A stretch of 7,471 nt of DNA from Deinococcus sp. (GCA_016199255.1 JACQHA010000055.1:1-7471); one strand, 5' to 3'; shown: positions 1 to 6,648, numbered from the stretch's first letter. Notes: a model not told the origin generated them from the sequence alone. Made by a program: numbers and translations.

Positions 1-2011
1 CCGCTGCCTCCTGGGGGTCCAGCAGGTCGGGGAAGGCCAGAGCGGCAAGGAGCGTAGGGGACCCCAGGGTGAGCTGGGCCCGGGCAGTGGGCAGGCCGGA
101 AGTGAGAGTGTCGGTGACGATGAACTCCACCTCCTGGAAGGCGGCGCCGGCCTGGTACAGAGCAGTGTGGATGTGGTCCCCAGCCACCAGGTCGCCCTCC
201 TGGCCGTCATTCCTGGGCTGGAGCACTATGCGGCCGCCGCCGGTGCCAATGTCAATGAGGTAGCGGTCGTCGGCGAATTCCTCAGGCAGGTCGGTGTTGG
301 CGTCGAAGTCAATAATATCTATAGTGGCCAGGGACAGTTGATCAGCCGGAAGGCGCGGCGGGAATACTACAATGCGCGGGCCCAAATTGGGCACCTGGAG
401 CGCTGGGGCAGTGGCAATAATCGTCTCGCCAGAGGTATTCACCACTGTGGCCCGCACACTTGACTCCACCCGCACGTTGGTGATGCCGGCTAAGAACGTG
501 GTGGCGTAAATGCCGGTTCCGCCGCCTACTGCCTGGGCCTCTAGCTCAAGCACCTCGCCGGAAATGGTGCCAGGGCCCCTGATGACCCGGAACTCAGGGG
601 GAGTGCCGGTCACCGGGTTCTCGTCCTGGTTCAGCACCTGCGCCAGCACCAGCCCCTCGCTCTGGCCATCGGCGTTGAGCGGCAGGCCGAACACCGAGAG
701 CTGCACGTCAATGGCAATGCCATCCACAGTGCCTGCCTCCTGCACCACGTCAATGTCCACGGTGACAAACTCCCGGTGGTTGGAGGTGAGGTCGGTAAAC
801 TTGACGGTAGCTCTGCCAATGGCGTCTCCGGCAATGTAGGTGGCTTGATACACTCCAGAGCCCAGGCCGCTGGCCAGGGGGATCTCCTGGATCTCGGTGA
901 CGGTGCCGGGGCCGGCAATAACCTCGGCCGCCAGGTTGTCCGGCGTGAACCCCGGCACTGTGAACTCCCTGCCATCTACCACTGAGAGAATGATGATGGC
1001 GTGGTCAGGCACCCAGTCCGGGCCGGCGCCGGGCGGCGTGCGCTCTACTGCGGTGGGGAACGCGAAAGCTCTGAGCACCACAGTATCGAACAGAGTGATC
1101 TGCACCGTATCGCTGAGGAAGGTGGTGCCGTCGGCAACAGTGGCCCGCACTACGTCCCTGTCCTCGAAGCTCACGTCGCCGGCGGCGTCCACAATACGCC
1201 GCGAGGGGGTGTCACCCGCAGTGTACACCGCGGCATAGCGGCCGTTGTCGGCAATAATGGCGTTGCCATCCACGCCGCTGATAGTGCCGGTGCCGCGCAC
1301 CACGTTGAACGTGACGGCCTTGTTGTTCAGGGGCCGGCCGCGCCTGTCAAACAAATAGGCCACAACAGTGGTCTGATCGCGGGCATTGGCCAGCAGGGTG
1401 GGATTGGCCACCACAATAGCTAGCTCTCCCAGACTGTCCACAGTCCCAGGGGGCATGAGCGGTCCGCCGGCCAGCATTGGCGTCCCTGCCGCAGTCACGT
1501 CAGTGAGGGTCAGAGTGATCTCCTCCGCAGGCAGCCGTCGGTCGAGGCCCAGTTCATTGGCGCTCACCCAGATGGCCCGCACCAGCGCGGTCCCGGCAGT
1601 GTTGCCCCCCAGAAAGCGGGCGGCGTACTGGCCGTCTCCCAAGGGGACGCCGGTGACTGCCTGGGTGCCGGCAAAGGCATCGCCCCCAGCCTGGAGGAAC
1701 ACGTCGCTGCCAGGCTCTGTGGCCTCCAACTGCCCTACGCCGCTCTCCAGTGAGAAGCGCACTGTCTCCTCCGGGAGCCGGTTCCCCTGGGCGTCGACCA
1801 GGAGCGCCAGCAAAGTGATGACCTGGGAGCCATCGCTGCTCAAGGTGGTCTCCGAGGCGCACAAGGTAATGAAGTCCTGGGCGGAGCCATCTACCACTGT
1901 CTCTGGCTCTCCAGCGCCTACGCAGCGCAGGGGTGCAGCGTCGGGCTGGGCTAGGACGTGGCTGATGGTAACCAGGGTAAAGAGCAACACTGCTGGTAGC
2001 CGCTTCTGCAT
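1..2011 (-). CDS. Secreted multi-repeat Ig-like (invasin/Big_1-like) surface protein, C-terminus beyond window
   Basis: The minus-strand frame is open from an ATG at 2011 to the left edge, giving 670 codons with no stop, so the C-terminus is missing. AGGAG at 2021-2017 lies 5 nt before the ATG. Residues 1-21 form a Sec signal peptide (MQKR, a hydrophobic core, then VLA before QPD). The rest has no membrane segment and looks beta-rich. It contains about five divergent copies of an Ig-like unit, roughly residues 40-165, 195-310, 335-425, 435-535 and 545-650. Each has a G-x-G-T/Q turn (GVGQL, GTGTISG, GPGTVTE, GPGTISG) followed by a G-x-Y-x-A-x-Y/F-x-A-G strand (GQYAARFLGG, GRYAAVYTAGD, GVYQATYIAGD, GIYATTFLAGI). 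This pattern is typical of invasin/intimin Big_1 and filamin-like repeats. The likely role is an extracellular stalk or adhesin. The anchor cannot be seen, so attachment and exact function are unknown. The family call is by eye. Confidence 0.82.
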   Translation of the reverse strand, partial: MQKRLPAVLLFTLVTISHVLAQPDAAPLRCVGAGEPETVVDGSAQDFITLCASETTLSSDGSQVITLLALLVDAQGNRLPEETVRFSLESGVGQLEATEPGSDVFLQAGGDAFAGTQAVTGVPLGDGQYAARFLGGNTAGTALVRAIWVSANELGLDRRLPAEEITLTLTDVTAAGTPMLAGGPLMPPGTVDSLGELAIVVANPTLLANARDQTTVVAYLFDRRGRPLNNKAVTFNVVRGTGTISGVDGNAIIADNGRYAAVYTAGDTPSRRIVDAAGDVSFEDRDVVRATVADGTTFLSDTVQITLFDTVVLRAFAFPTAVERTPPGAGPDWVPDHAIIILSVVDGREFTVPGFTPDNLAAEVIAGPGTVTEIQEIPLASGLGSGVYQATYIAGDAIGRATVKFTDLTSNHREFVTVDIDVVQEAGTVDGIAIDVQLSVFGLPLNADGQSEGLVLAQVLNQDENPVTGTPPEFRVIRGPGTISGEVLELEAQAVGGGTGIYATTFLAGITNVRVESSVRATVVNTSGETIIATAPALQVPNLGPRIVVFPPRLPADQLSLATIDIIDFDANTDLPEEFADDRYLIDIGTGGGRIVLQPRNDGQEGDLVAGDHIHTALYQAGAAFQEVEFIVTDTLTSGLPTARAQLTLGSPTLLAALAFPDLLDPQEAA

Positions 2012-2055
2012 ACTCTCTCCTACCTGCCCTTCCAACTGTGCCGGGTACCCACCCC

Positions 2056-2070
2056 GGTCAACAATTGACC
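2056..2070. promoter_or_regulatory. Candidate operator palindrome GGTCAA-N3-TTGACC
   Basis: A perfect 6-bp inverted repeat with a CAA centre lies 45 bp upstream of the start codon of the Ig-like protein gene. Each arm read outward is TTGACC, which also resembles a -35 hexamer on either strand. I could not find a matching -10 at normal spacing for either direction. The symmetry suits a dimeric repressor or activator site, but no regulator is encoded in the window. Confidence 0.35.
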
Positions 2071-2145
2071 AAGACATGTATATGGCCAGCTGCTAGCAGT
2101 GGCTGGCAGCCAGAATGCGTGGCATGGTATCGGATGAGTATGCGT

Positions 2146-2184
2146 TTGTCAAGGGGAATGGTGCATAAAGTTGCCCTTGGACAA
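2146..2184. repeat. Imperfect inverted repeat (TTGTCAAGGG / CCCTTGGACAA)
   Basis: The left arm at 2146-2155 pairs with the right arm at 2174-2184, with one bulged G and an 18-nt loop. It lies 58-96 nt upstream of the start of the plus-strand secreted protein gene, so it may sit in that gene's leader or promoter. There is no T-run after it, so it is not a standard intrinsic terminator. Function unknown. Confidence 0.3.
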
Positions 2185-2242
2185 CTCAAGCTGCTCTGGC
2201 TGCGTATTCCCAACCAGTGAGGGGTGCTGGGGAGGTGGTGTG

Positions 2243-3016
2243 GTGCGCACTACAGTAGCAGTGGTATTGCTGGCAACGCTGGCTACTGCGCTGGCTCAGA
2301 CGTCTCCCGGGCCGCGCATCGGTTTCGGCCGGCAGGTAGGCGGCCGGACCACCTTTGGGCACACCCGCTTCCGCAGCCTGGACCGTTTCCAGGGCACCTC
2401 CCCGGGTTCACTGCGGGGCCGCCTGCCGGGGGTGCGCAGCTCCACCGCTGGCGTGGCCGCTCGCCGGGGCAGTTCGGAGCGGTTCGGATCAGGGAATGTG
2501 GAGTTCAACACTTTTTTGGGCCGGGACGGGGGGTTGAGCCGGTTCCAGGGGCAGCGCATTTTTGCCCTGGAACCACTAGGCAGCATTGTGGACGACGATG
2601 GCGTCTTCCGTGCCGACTGTGCCTACACCGAGCTGCGGCGCATCTGGTGCCAGGATGACGTCCTGGTCGCTGATGGGCTGCTTACCCAGTTTGCCCGGGC
2701 CGCCTTCCAGGGACTGCCCATCTACGAGGCAGAGGCTGTGGGCAATGTGGTGGATGACGATGGCCTGGATCGCGTCGGGTGCCTGGTGGATGAGCTGGGG
2801 AACGTGGGCTGTCTGGATGTGGTACGCGACCCAGACTTCCTGGGCCAGGGCAATCTCAGCCTGAGCCGCTCCCGCAGTAGCCTTGCAGCGCGGCGCAGCG
2901 CCGTTACCCGGCGAACACGGGTGGACCGGGGCCTCAGGCGGCTAGGCGCTCCCCGCAGTAGTACGGTCTCTGGGCGCAGTAGCCGGCAGGGGTTCAACCG
3001 GCTGAGGCGGCGCTAG
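2243..3016 (+). CDS. Secreted Arg/Ser/Gly-rich protein with duplicated Asp/Cys repeat, unknown function
   Basis: I do not recognise this 257-aa protein. GTG at 2243 is chosen because GGGGAGG at 2229-2235 is 7 nt upstream; GTG at 2240 is an equally readable alternative. Residues 1-18 are a clear Sec signal peptide (MRTT, a V/L/A core, then TALA before Q19). Residues 24-105 and 205-257 are low-complexity and strongly basic, rich in R, S and G, ending RLRRR. Between them are two copies of a ~43-residue unit at about 100-142 and 154-196, offset by exactly 54 residues. Each has FQG-x2-I, then V-DDD-G (DDD at 117-119 and 171-173), Cys at 126/136 or 180/190, an EL dipeptide and C-x-D-x-V. The equal Cys spacing suggests one disulfide or metal site per repeat, and the DDDG loop could bind a cation; both are inferences. 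It is divergent from the Ig-like gene and 50 bp ahead of the dcd-like gene. Confidence 0.8.
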   Translation: MRTTVAVVLLATLATALAQTSPGPRIGFGRQVGGRTTFGHTRFRSLDRFQGTSPGSLRGRLPGVRSSTAGVAARRGSSERFGSGNVEFNTFLGRDGGLSRFQGQRIFALEPLGSIVDDDGVFRADCAYTELRRIWCQDDVLVADGLLTQFARAAFQGLPIYEAEAVGNVVDDDGLDRVGCLVDELGNVGCLDVVRDPDFLGQGNLSLSRSRSSLAARRSAVTRRTRVDRGLRRLGAPRSSTVSGRSSRQGFNRLRRR

Positions 3017-3054
3017 TGCCAGTCGGCGGCATGCGCTATGCTAGGACCAATACT

Positions 3055-3060
3055 GGGAGG
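3055..3060 (+). promoter_or_regulatory. Ribosome binding site deciding the dcd-like start
   Basis: GGGAGG ends 6 nt before the ATG at 3067. A longer frame could begin at a GTG at 3016, overlapping the preceding TAG, or at ATG 3031, but neither has a comparable ribosome site. Family members also begin close to the residue pattern seen just after 3067. Confidence 0.7.
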
Positions 3061-3066
3061 GGGCGT

Positions 3067-3576
3067 ATGGCCATCTGCGTAGACTGGCAGATCCGCAAAT
3101 TGTGCGAGGAGCAGGCAATGATCCAGCCCTTTGACCCGGCGCTCATTAACCCCGCTTCGATTGATGTGCGCTTCGGCCAGCACGTGATTCCTGAGGGTGG
3201 CACCGAGCCGAGCCTGGTAGGGGAAAGTGGCTATGAGCTGGGCCCTGGAGAGTTCATCCTGGCCGAAACCCTAGAGGTGATTCGTACCCCCCGCCACTGC
3301 GCCCTGCAATTCCTGCTCAAGTCCTCAGTGGCCAGGTTAGGTGTCCAACACCTTTTATCTGGCTACGCTGACCCCTCGTTCACTGGGCGCCTGACACTCC
3401 AGCTCAAGAACGTCAACTCCCGCACGCCACGAGTGCTGTACCCTGGCCAGCGCATTGGCCAGCTAGTGGTTCACAAGCTCGATTCCTGGTGCGAAGTAGA
3501 CTACTCGCAGCGGGTGGACAGCCACTACAAAGACCAGCCCGGCGTGGTCCCTAGCTGGCTGGAGCAGAAGAAGTAG
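3067..3576 (+). CDS. dcd: dCTP deaminase/dUTPase-fold protein with Glu-to-Gln active-site change
   Basis: This 169-aa protein has the normal length and layout of the Dcd family, which makes dUMP precursors by deaminating dCTP or, in dUTPase relatives, hydrolysing dUTP. Visible blocks are an N-terminal D-x-x-I helix, I-PFDPALINPASIDVRFG (residues 19-37), the PGEFILAETLEVI strand (60-72), KSSVARLG (85-92), ADPSFTG (101-107), a YPGQRIGQL strand (125-133), and the C-terminal SHYKDQPGVVPS lid (152-163). Compared by eye with E. coli Dcd, the Ser and Arg of the SS-x-AR motif are kept (S86, R90). The motif Arg before the two Ser is Lys85, and the position of catalytic Glu138 (in VLEFYN) is Gln112 (codon at 3400-3402). 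Deamination is therefore doubtful; dUTPase-like, binding-only or regulatory activity is possible. It may be co-transcribed with the preceding gene (50-bp gap). Confidence 0.88.
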   Translation: MAICVDWQIRKLCEEQAMIQPFDPALINPASIDVRFGQHVIPEGGTEPSLVGESGYELGPGEFILAETLEVIRTPRHCALQFLLKSSVARLGVQHLLSGYADPSFTGRLTLQLKNVNSRTPRVLYPGQRIGQLVVHKLDSWCEVDYSQRVDSHYKDQPGVVPSWLEQKK

Positions 3577-3599
3577 CTGCCAAGTTACCCCTCCAGCCA
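3556..3599. terminator. Inverted repeat spanning the convergent dcd-like/tldE gene ends
   Basis: TGGCTGGAG at 3556-3564 is perfectly complementary to CTCCAGCCA at 3591-3599, a 9-bp stem around a 26-nt loop holding both stop codons. The arms are the last Trp-Leu-Glu codons of the two convergent genes. No T-run follows on either strand, so it is at best an atypical bidirectional terminator. The symmetry could also be chance convergence of the two C-termini. Confidence 0.3.
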
Positions 3600-4853
3600 C
3601 ATGCCGGGGAAGGGCTGGCCTGGGAAGGTCACGAGGCGGAAGCGCTCATTCCGCAGCTGCTGGAAGAAGTTGCCGGTCAGGGTCGCCTTGGCGCGGCCCA
3701 GCAGCTGGCCTTTAAAGATCACCAGGGCGTTGGGCGCCGTCAGCGAGTATTGACCGCTGGTGCGGTCCTGGGTGTGCAGGCCCAGGAACGAGAACACCAA
3801 CACAGCCCGGTCCAGGTTTGGGAGCAGGTCCTGGTAGGCAACGCTGGGCCCGCTCAGTCTGGTCCCCTCGGGGCCCGCCGGGGGGGTTGTGGGGGGCAGG
3901 CCCAGGCGCCGGGCATATTTCAGGTCCAGGATAGGCGTCACCAGCCGGCCCTGCTGCACATAGTCCTGGGGGCCGGCCGGCACCCCCTCGCTGGTGAAGT
4001 TGAAACTGTCGCTCCCCATGGGGATGGCCGGGTCCACCCCGAGGGTGATCTCCGGGTGCAGCACCAGGGCGCGCTGTGCAAAGTCAATTTGCCGGAAGGC
4101 CGATTGCTGGTGGCAGACAGCCTCGCCCGAGAGGTTGCCCAGCAGGTAGTGGCTCGTGAGGCTCCAGGCGGCAGCAGGATGCAAGAGCACTGGGCCCTGG
4201 CCTGGCTCCGCTGCCTGGCGCAGCGGCGCTAAATACGCCAGGGTGCGGCGCAGGCGCTCTTCAATAGCCGCCAGCTCCTGGGGCGCACGGGTGCTGTAGC
4301 CCTCGCTCAGCAGGCTATCGAAGCTCAATCCCCAGGAGAAGCGAGTGCTTTCCTCAGTGGCATTCAGGCCGCGGGAGGTGCGCACCCAGGAGGTGCTGCA
4401 CGAGACTCCCACCCCGCCGGTGAGAATCTCCACCTGATACTCCTCTGCCAGCCGCTGGGCCAGGCGCATCACGGAGAGCAGCGCCTCGCTGCCCTGTTCT
4501 ACCAGCTGGGCAGTTTCCGGGGAGAACAGTGGGGTGTCGCGGTATTGTTGCGGTCCCAGGAAATTCGTGCCGTCTGGATCGTCGATCCCAGCGCTTCTGG
4601 CCGCCGCCAGGATGGCATCGCAGTTGGCCAGGCTGGCGCCATCTAGGTTCCCCCGGGAGAGCTGGCCGTCGTCCCACTGCACCAAAAAGCTCCCCTGGCG
4701 CGCTGCGCTGTAGCTAGGTGGGGCGTAGACGCTCCCCAAGGCATTGTCCTTTAGGCCCAGCCGCAGGCTCTGGGATTCGCTCAGGGTCAGGCGGTAGTGG
4801 GCCAGGCCGCGGCTGGCTAGCAAGCGCTGCTCCAAAGCATCCAGGTACCTCAC
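3585..4853 (-). CDS. tldE: TldE/PmbA, non-catalytic subunit of the TldD/TldE metallopeptidase
   Basis: TldE (PmbA) pairs with TldD in a cytoplasmic heterodimeric zinc peptidase that degrades unfolded or modified peptides; in E. coli the pair matures microcin B17 and degrades CcdA. This 422-aa protein has the family length. It lacks any HExxxH motif, as expected for TldE, whose partner carries the zinc site. Recognisable features are the GVGVSCSTSWVRTSRGLNATEESTRF-type central region (147-172), HPAAAWSL (225-232) and the SEGVPAGPQDYVQQGRL segment (288-304), equivalent to the EGVP...G-x-L motif of the superfamily. A proline-rich insert (PPTTPPAGPEG, 320-330) sits on a very G-rich template strand. 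The start is GTG at 4853, which overlaps the tldD stop as GTGA; a run of G at 4864-4858 lies 4 nt upstream. Translational coupling with tldD is likely, giving matched subunits. Confidence 0.95.
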   Translation of the reverse strand: MRYLDALEQRLLASRGLAHYRLTLSESQSLRLGLKDNALGSVYAPPSYSAARQGSFLVQWDDGQLSRGNLDGASLANCDAILAAARSAGIDDPDGTNFLGPQQYRDTPLFSPETAQLVEQGSEALLSVMRLAQRLAEEYQVEILTGGVGVSCSTSWVRTSRGLNATEESTRFSWGLSFDSLLSEGYSTRAPQELAAIEERLRRTLAYLAPLRQAAEPGQGPVLLHPAAAWSLTSHYLLGNLSGEAVCHQQSAFRQIDFAQRALVLHPEITLGVDPAIPMGSDSFNFTSEGVPAGPQDYVQQGRLVTPILDLKYARRLGLPPTTPPAGPEGTRLSGPSVAYQDLLPNLDRAVLVFSFLGLHTQDRTSGQYSLTAPNALVIFKGQLLGRAKATLTGNFFQQLRNERFRLVTFPGQPFPGMWLEG

Positions 4854-6340
4854 CGTGCCCCCCCTAGGTACACCCCGGGATGGCGCTCCAGGAACAGAAA
4901 ATAGTGAGAGCCACCCGAACTGGGCACCGACTGGCCCTGCTTGCCGCAGGTGCCCTGGGCATCTAGCTGCAATGGGCCGAAGCCCTTTTTAATAGCCTGC
5001 AGCGCCTGGGTGATTTGGCCAGAGAAAATCGCCGGGCGCATGAGCCGCACCTGGCTGGGGGTGAGTTCATAAATAGCGGCACAGTTAAACACAAACTCCC
5101 CCAGCTTGGGGTTCACCTGGCCCCCTTTGTAGCCCGAGAGATAGTACACTGGCCGCTTTAAAAGCCCCTCTTGCTCTAAGAGATCACGCACCTCCTCGGG
5201 CGAGATCTCTTCAATGGGTTTATTGATGGGCACTGCCTCGGCCAGCTCAATGCGGATATTGGACATGCGCGGCAGGGGCACATCGCTATAGCTCTGGGCC
5301 CGCTCGGCGCCAGTCACCCTCACCCCGATCCGGCCGGCAGTGAACACGTCTGCCAGGGCGTCACGTAGCACCCCGTGGTCCAAAATCACCGCCCGCTCCC
5401 GCCGCACTCCGTTGGCGGAATAAGGCTGGTAGGCGTAATCGCCTAAGCGGGGCTCGTCAATAATAGATACCAGCTCGCTGGCCAGGGTCTCGCCCGAGCG
5501 CCACTTGCCCCCTGAGGCCAAAATCGACGACTGGTAGGCATCGCTCTCAGCCGCGTGGCCGACGGCCTCGTGTGCCAGGCCTTTGGCCAGGGCATAGTCA
5601 ATCACCAGATCAAAGCTGCCTGCTGGTGCCTCTAGCGCCTGGGGGAGCCCCAGGGCTTTTGAAGCGGCACTGTGGCAGCGTTTTAGGAGCTGGGCCCGCT
5701 TGCCGTTATCTAGCACCACATCATAGGATGCCCCAGACAGCGCCGCTGCCACGGCGTGGGTCTGAGTGCTACCAGCATAGGTGAAAGGGTGCACTGAGGA
5801 GCAGCGGGGCAGGTGAAACGCTACATCAGTGCCGTCACTGCGGCTGATGCGCCACTCCTCGCTGGCTGCCACCAGCCCGCTGCGCACGCTGAGGCCAGTG
5901 CCATAGCCCTGGATCTCCTGGTGGATCTCGCCCAAGGCCTGCTCCAGCTCCGCCTGGCCGACGCCATCAAAAGCGTAGCTCAGTGGCGGCGACACCTGGT
6001 CTCGCACTGGGGAAAGGTCGAAGATGGCCTGGTTAGCTTCTAAGTCGGCTCGCTCCGCGGCCTGGGCCGCCGCTATAGCCCGGGCTAGTGCCTGGAACAC
6101 CCGCTCCGGCTCGAACCCGTCTACTGCTGCAAAGGCATGGTGGCCGGAAACTGTGAACACCTGCAGCCCCACTCCCGCGCTGAAGGTGCGGGCACTTTCT
6201 TCTAATCGGCCCTGGCTGAACTGGATAGCCCGGCCCCGCAGGTCCTGGATTCTGGCCACCAGGTACATGCCCGCCGCCTGGGCGCGGCGCTGCAGTTCGG
6301 CTAGCAAGGCCGAGTGGGCCTCGACACGCATACTCATCAC
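4850..6340 (-). CDS. tldD: TldD, zinc-binding catalytic subunit of TldD/TldE peptidase
   Basis: This 496-aa protein is a full-length TldD, the catalytic half of the TldD/TldE peptidase. The zinc site is visible: HEAVGH (residues 257-262) followed by E265 in HEAxGHxxExD, and the C-terminal Cys465 in GTCGKQGQSVP, the conserved CGKxGQ ligand block. An EWRISRSDGTDV-type strand (162-173), LVIDYALAKGLAHE (245-258) and LPRMSNIRIE (356-365) also match the family. The N-terminus has three close possible starts: GTG 6340, ATG 6337 and ATG 6331. None has a good ribosome site at normal distance (GAGG is at 6360-6357), and a 7-bp inverted repeat covers them. The gene lies 32 bp downstream of a 91-aa ORF and overlaps tldE by 4 nt, so the three are probably one transcript. 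No residue loss is evident, so it should be active with TldE. Confidence 0.97.
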   Translation of the reverse strand: MMSMRVEAHSALLAELQRRAQAAGMYLVARIQDLRGRAIQFSQGRLEESARTFSAGVGLQVFTVSGHHAFAAVDGFEPERVFQALARAIAAAQAAERADLEANQAIFDLSPVRDQVSPPLSYAFDGVGQAELEQALGEIHQEIQGYGTGLSVRSGLVAASEEWRISRSDGTDVAFHLPRCSSVHPFTYAGSTQTHAVAAALSGASYDVVLDNGKRAQLLKRCHSAASKALGLPQALEAPAGSFDLVIDYALAKGLAHEAVGHAAESDAYQSSILASGGKWRSGETLASELVSIIDEPRLGDYAYQPYSANGVRRERAVILDHGVLRDALADVFTAGRIGVRVTGAERAQSYSDVPLPRMSNIRIELAEAVPINKPIEEISPEEVRDLLEQEGLLKRPVYYLSGYKGGQVNPKLGEFVFNCAAIYELTPSQVRLMRPAIFSGQITQALQAIKKGFGPLQLDAQGTCGKQGQSVPSSGGSHYFLFLERHPGVYLGGAR

Positions 6341-6349
6341 TTATGAGTA
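6331..6349 (-). promoter_or_regulatory. Inverted repeat covering the tldD start codons
   Basis: TACTCAT at 6331-6337 and ATGAGTA at 6343-6349 are perfect complements around a 5-bp centre. In the tldD mRNA the GTG lies in the loop and the two ATGs lie in, or at the end of, the 3' arm. A hairpin here would hide the start codons. Alternatively it is a DNA operator. It lies between the upstream small ORF and tldD, which otherwise has no proper ribosome site. Confidence 0.45.
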
Positions 6350-6372
6350 AACGTGGCCTCGGGGAGAGTGAT

Positions 6373-6648
6373 TCAGAGCATGGCCAGCTCCAGCACCACC
6401 CCGCGGCAGTAAAGGCGCAGGGTGGTGTGCCCCAGCTGCCGCAGCTGCTCAGGAGTGGTCAGCCAGGAGGTACCAACCACTTGCAAAGCCACCGCTTGGC
6501 CCAAGAGAATCGCCCGGGCCAGCTCCAGCGGGTCGGCATCAGAGTTGGGGCACACCGCTAAAGGCGCCAGATGTGGCGGGGGGCGGTCCTGGGGCAGGGG
6601 AGCAGAGGGTTCAGGAGAGGGACTATAGCCGTGCACTGAGTACCACAT
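6373..6648 (-). CDS. Small unknown protein (91 aa) upstream of tldD
   Basis: I do not recognise this protein. ATG at 6648 is chosen because GGGAGG (6659-6654) lies 5 nt upstream; the frame could extend to a TTG at 6684 for 103 aa, but that start has no such site. Residues 1-35 are proline-rich and probably disordered (SPSPEPSAPLPQDRPPP). Residues 38-91 look folded, with a helix around DPLELARAILLGQAVAL, a TTPEQLRQLG helix, and a terminal strand pair LRLYCRGVVLELAML. It has two cysteines and no signal peptide or clear membrane segment. It ends 32 bp before tldD on the same strand, so it probably belongs to the tldDE transcript. It could be a partner or simply a neighbour. The overlapping plus-strand frame at 6343-6561 is lower-complexity and lacks a comparable ribosome site. 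Confidence 0.6.
   Translation of the reverse strand: MWYSVHGYSPSPEPSAPLPQDRPPPHLAPLAVCPNSDADPLELARAILLGQAVALQVVGTSWLTTPEQLRQLGHTTLRLYCRGVVLELAML

Larger units (their letters stand above)
2012..2242. promoter_or_regulatory. Divergent intergenic region with several inverted repeats
   Basis: This 231-bp gap separates two divergently transcribed genes for exported proteins, so it must hold the promoters of both. No convincing -35/-10 pair with 16-18 bp spacing was found. It contains several dyads: CCGGG/CCCGG (2041-2045 and 2053-2057), GGTCAA/TTGACC (2056-2070), a palindrome CTGCTAGCAG (2090-2099) nested between GCCAGC (2085-2090) and GCTGGC (2102-2107), and an imperfect arm pair at 2146-2155 and 2174-2184. 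The short plus-strand frames here look like noise. A regulatory role is inferred from position and symmetry only. Confidence 0.5.

Noticed and set aside
2065..2083. A sigma70-type promoter using TTGACC with TATATG
   Set aside because: The spacing is only 8 bp, far from 16-18, so it was kept only as part of a candidate operator.
167..2096. Several plus-strand open frames (for example 167-463, 510-839, 1001-1423, 1386-2096)
   Set aside because: They lie opposite the continuous 670-codon minus-strand frame, which has a signal peptide, ribosome site and domain repeats. The plus-strand products are low-complexity shadows.
3016..3066. N-terminal extension of the dcd-like protein to GTG 3016
   Set aside because: It overlaps the previous stop, adds 17 residues not seen in the family, and lacks the good ribosome site found before ATG 3067.
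6343..6561. A plus-strand 72-aa frame opposite the small ORF
   Set aside because: It is Gln/His/Gly-rich, has no comparable ribosome site, and overlaps the better minus-strand frame and the tldD leader.
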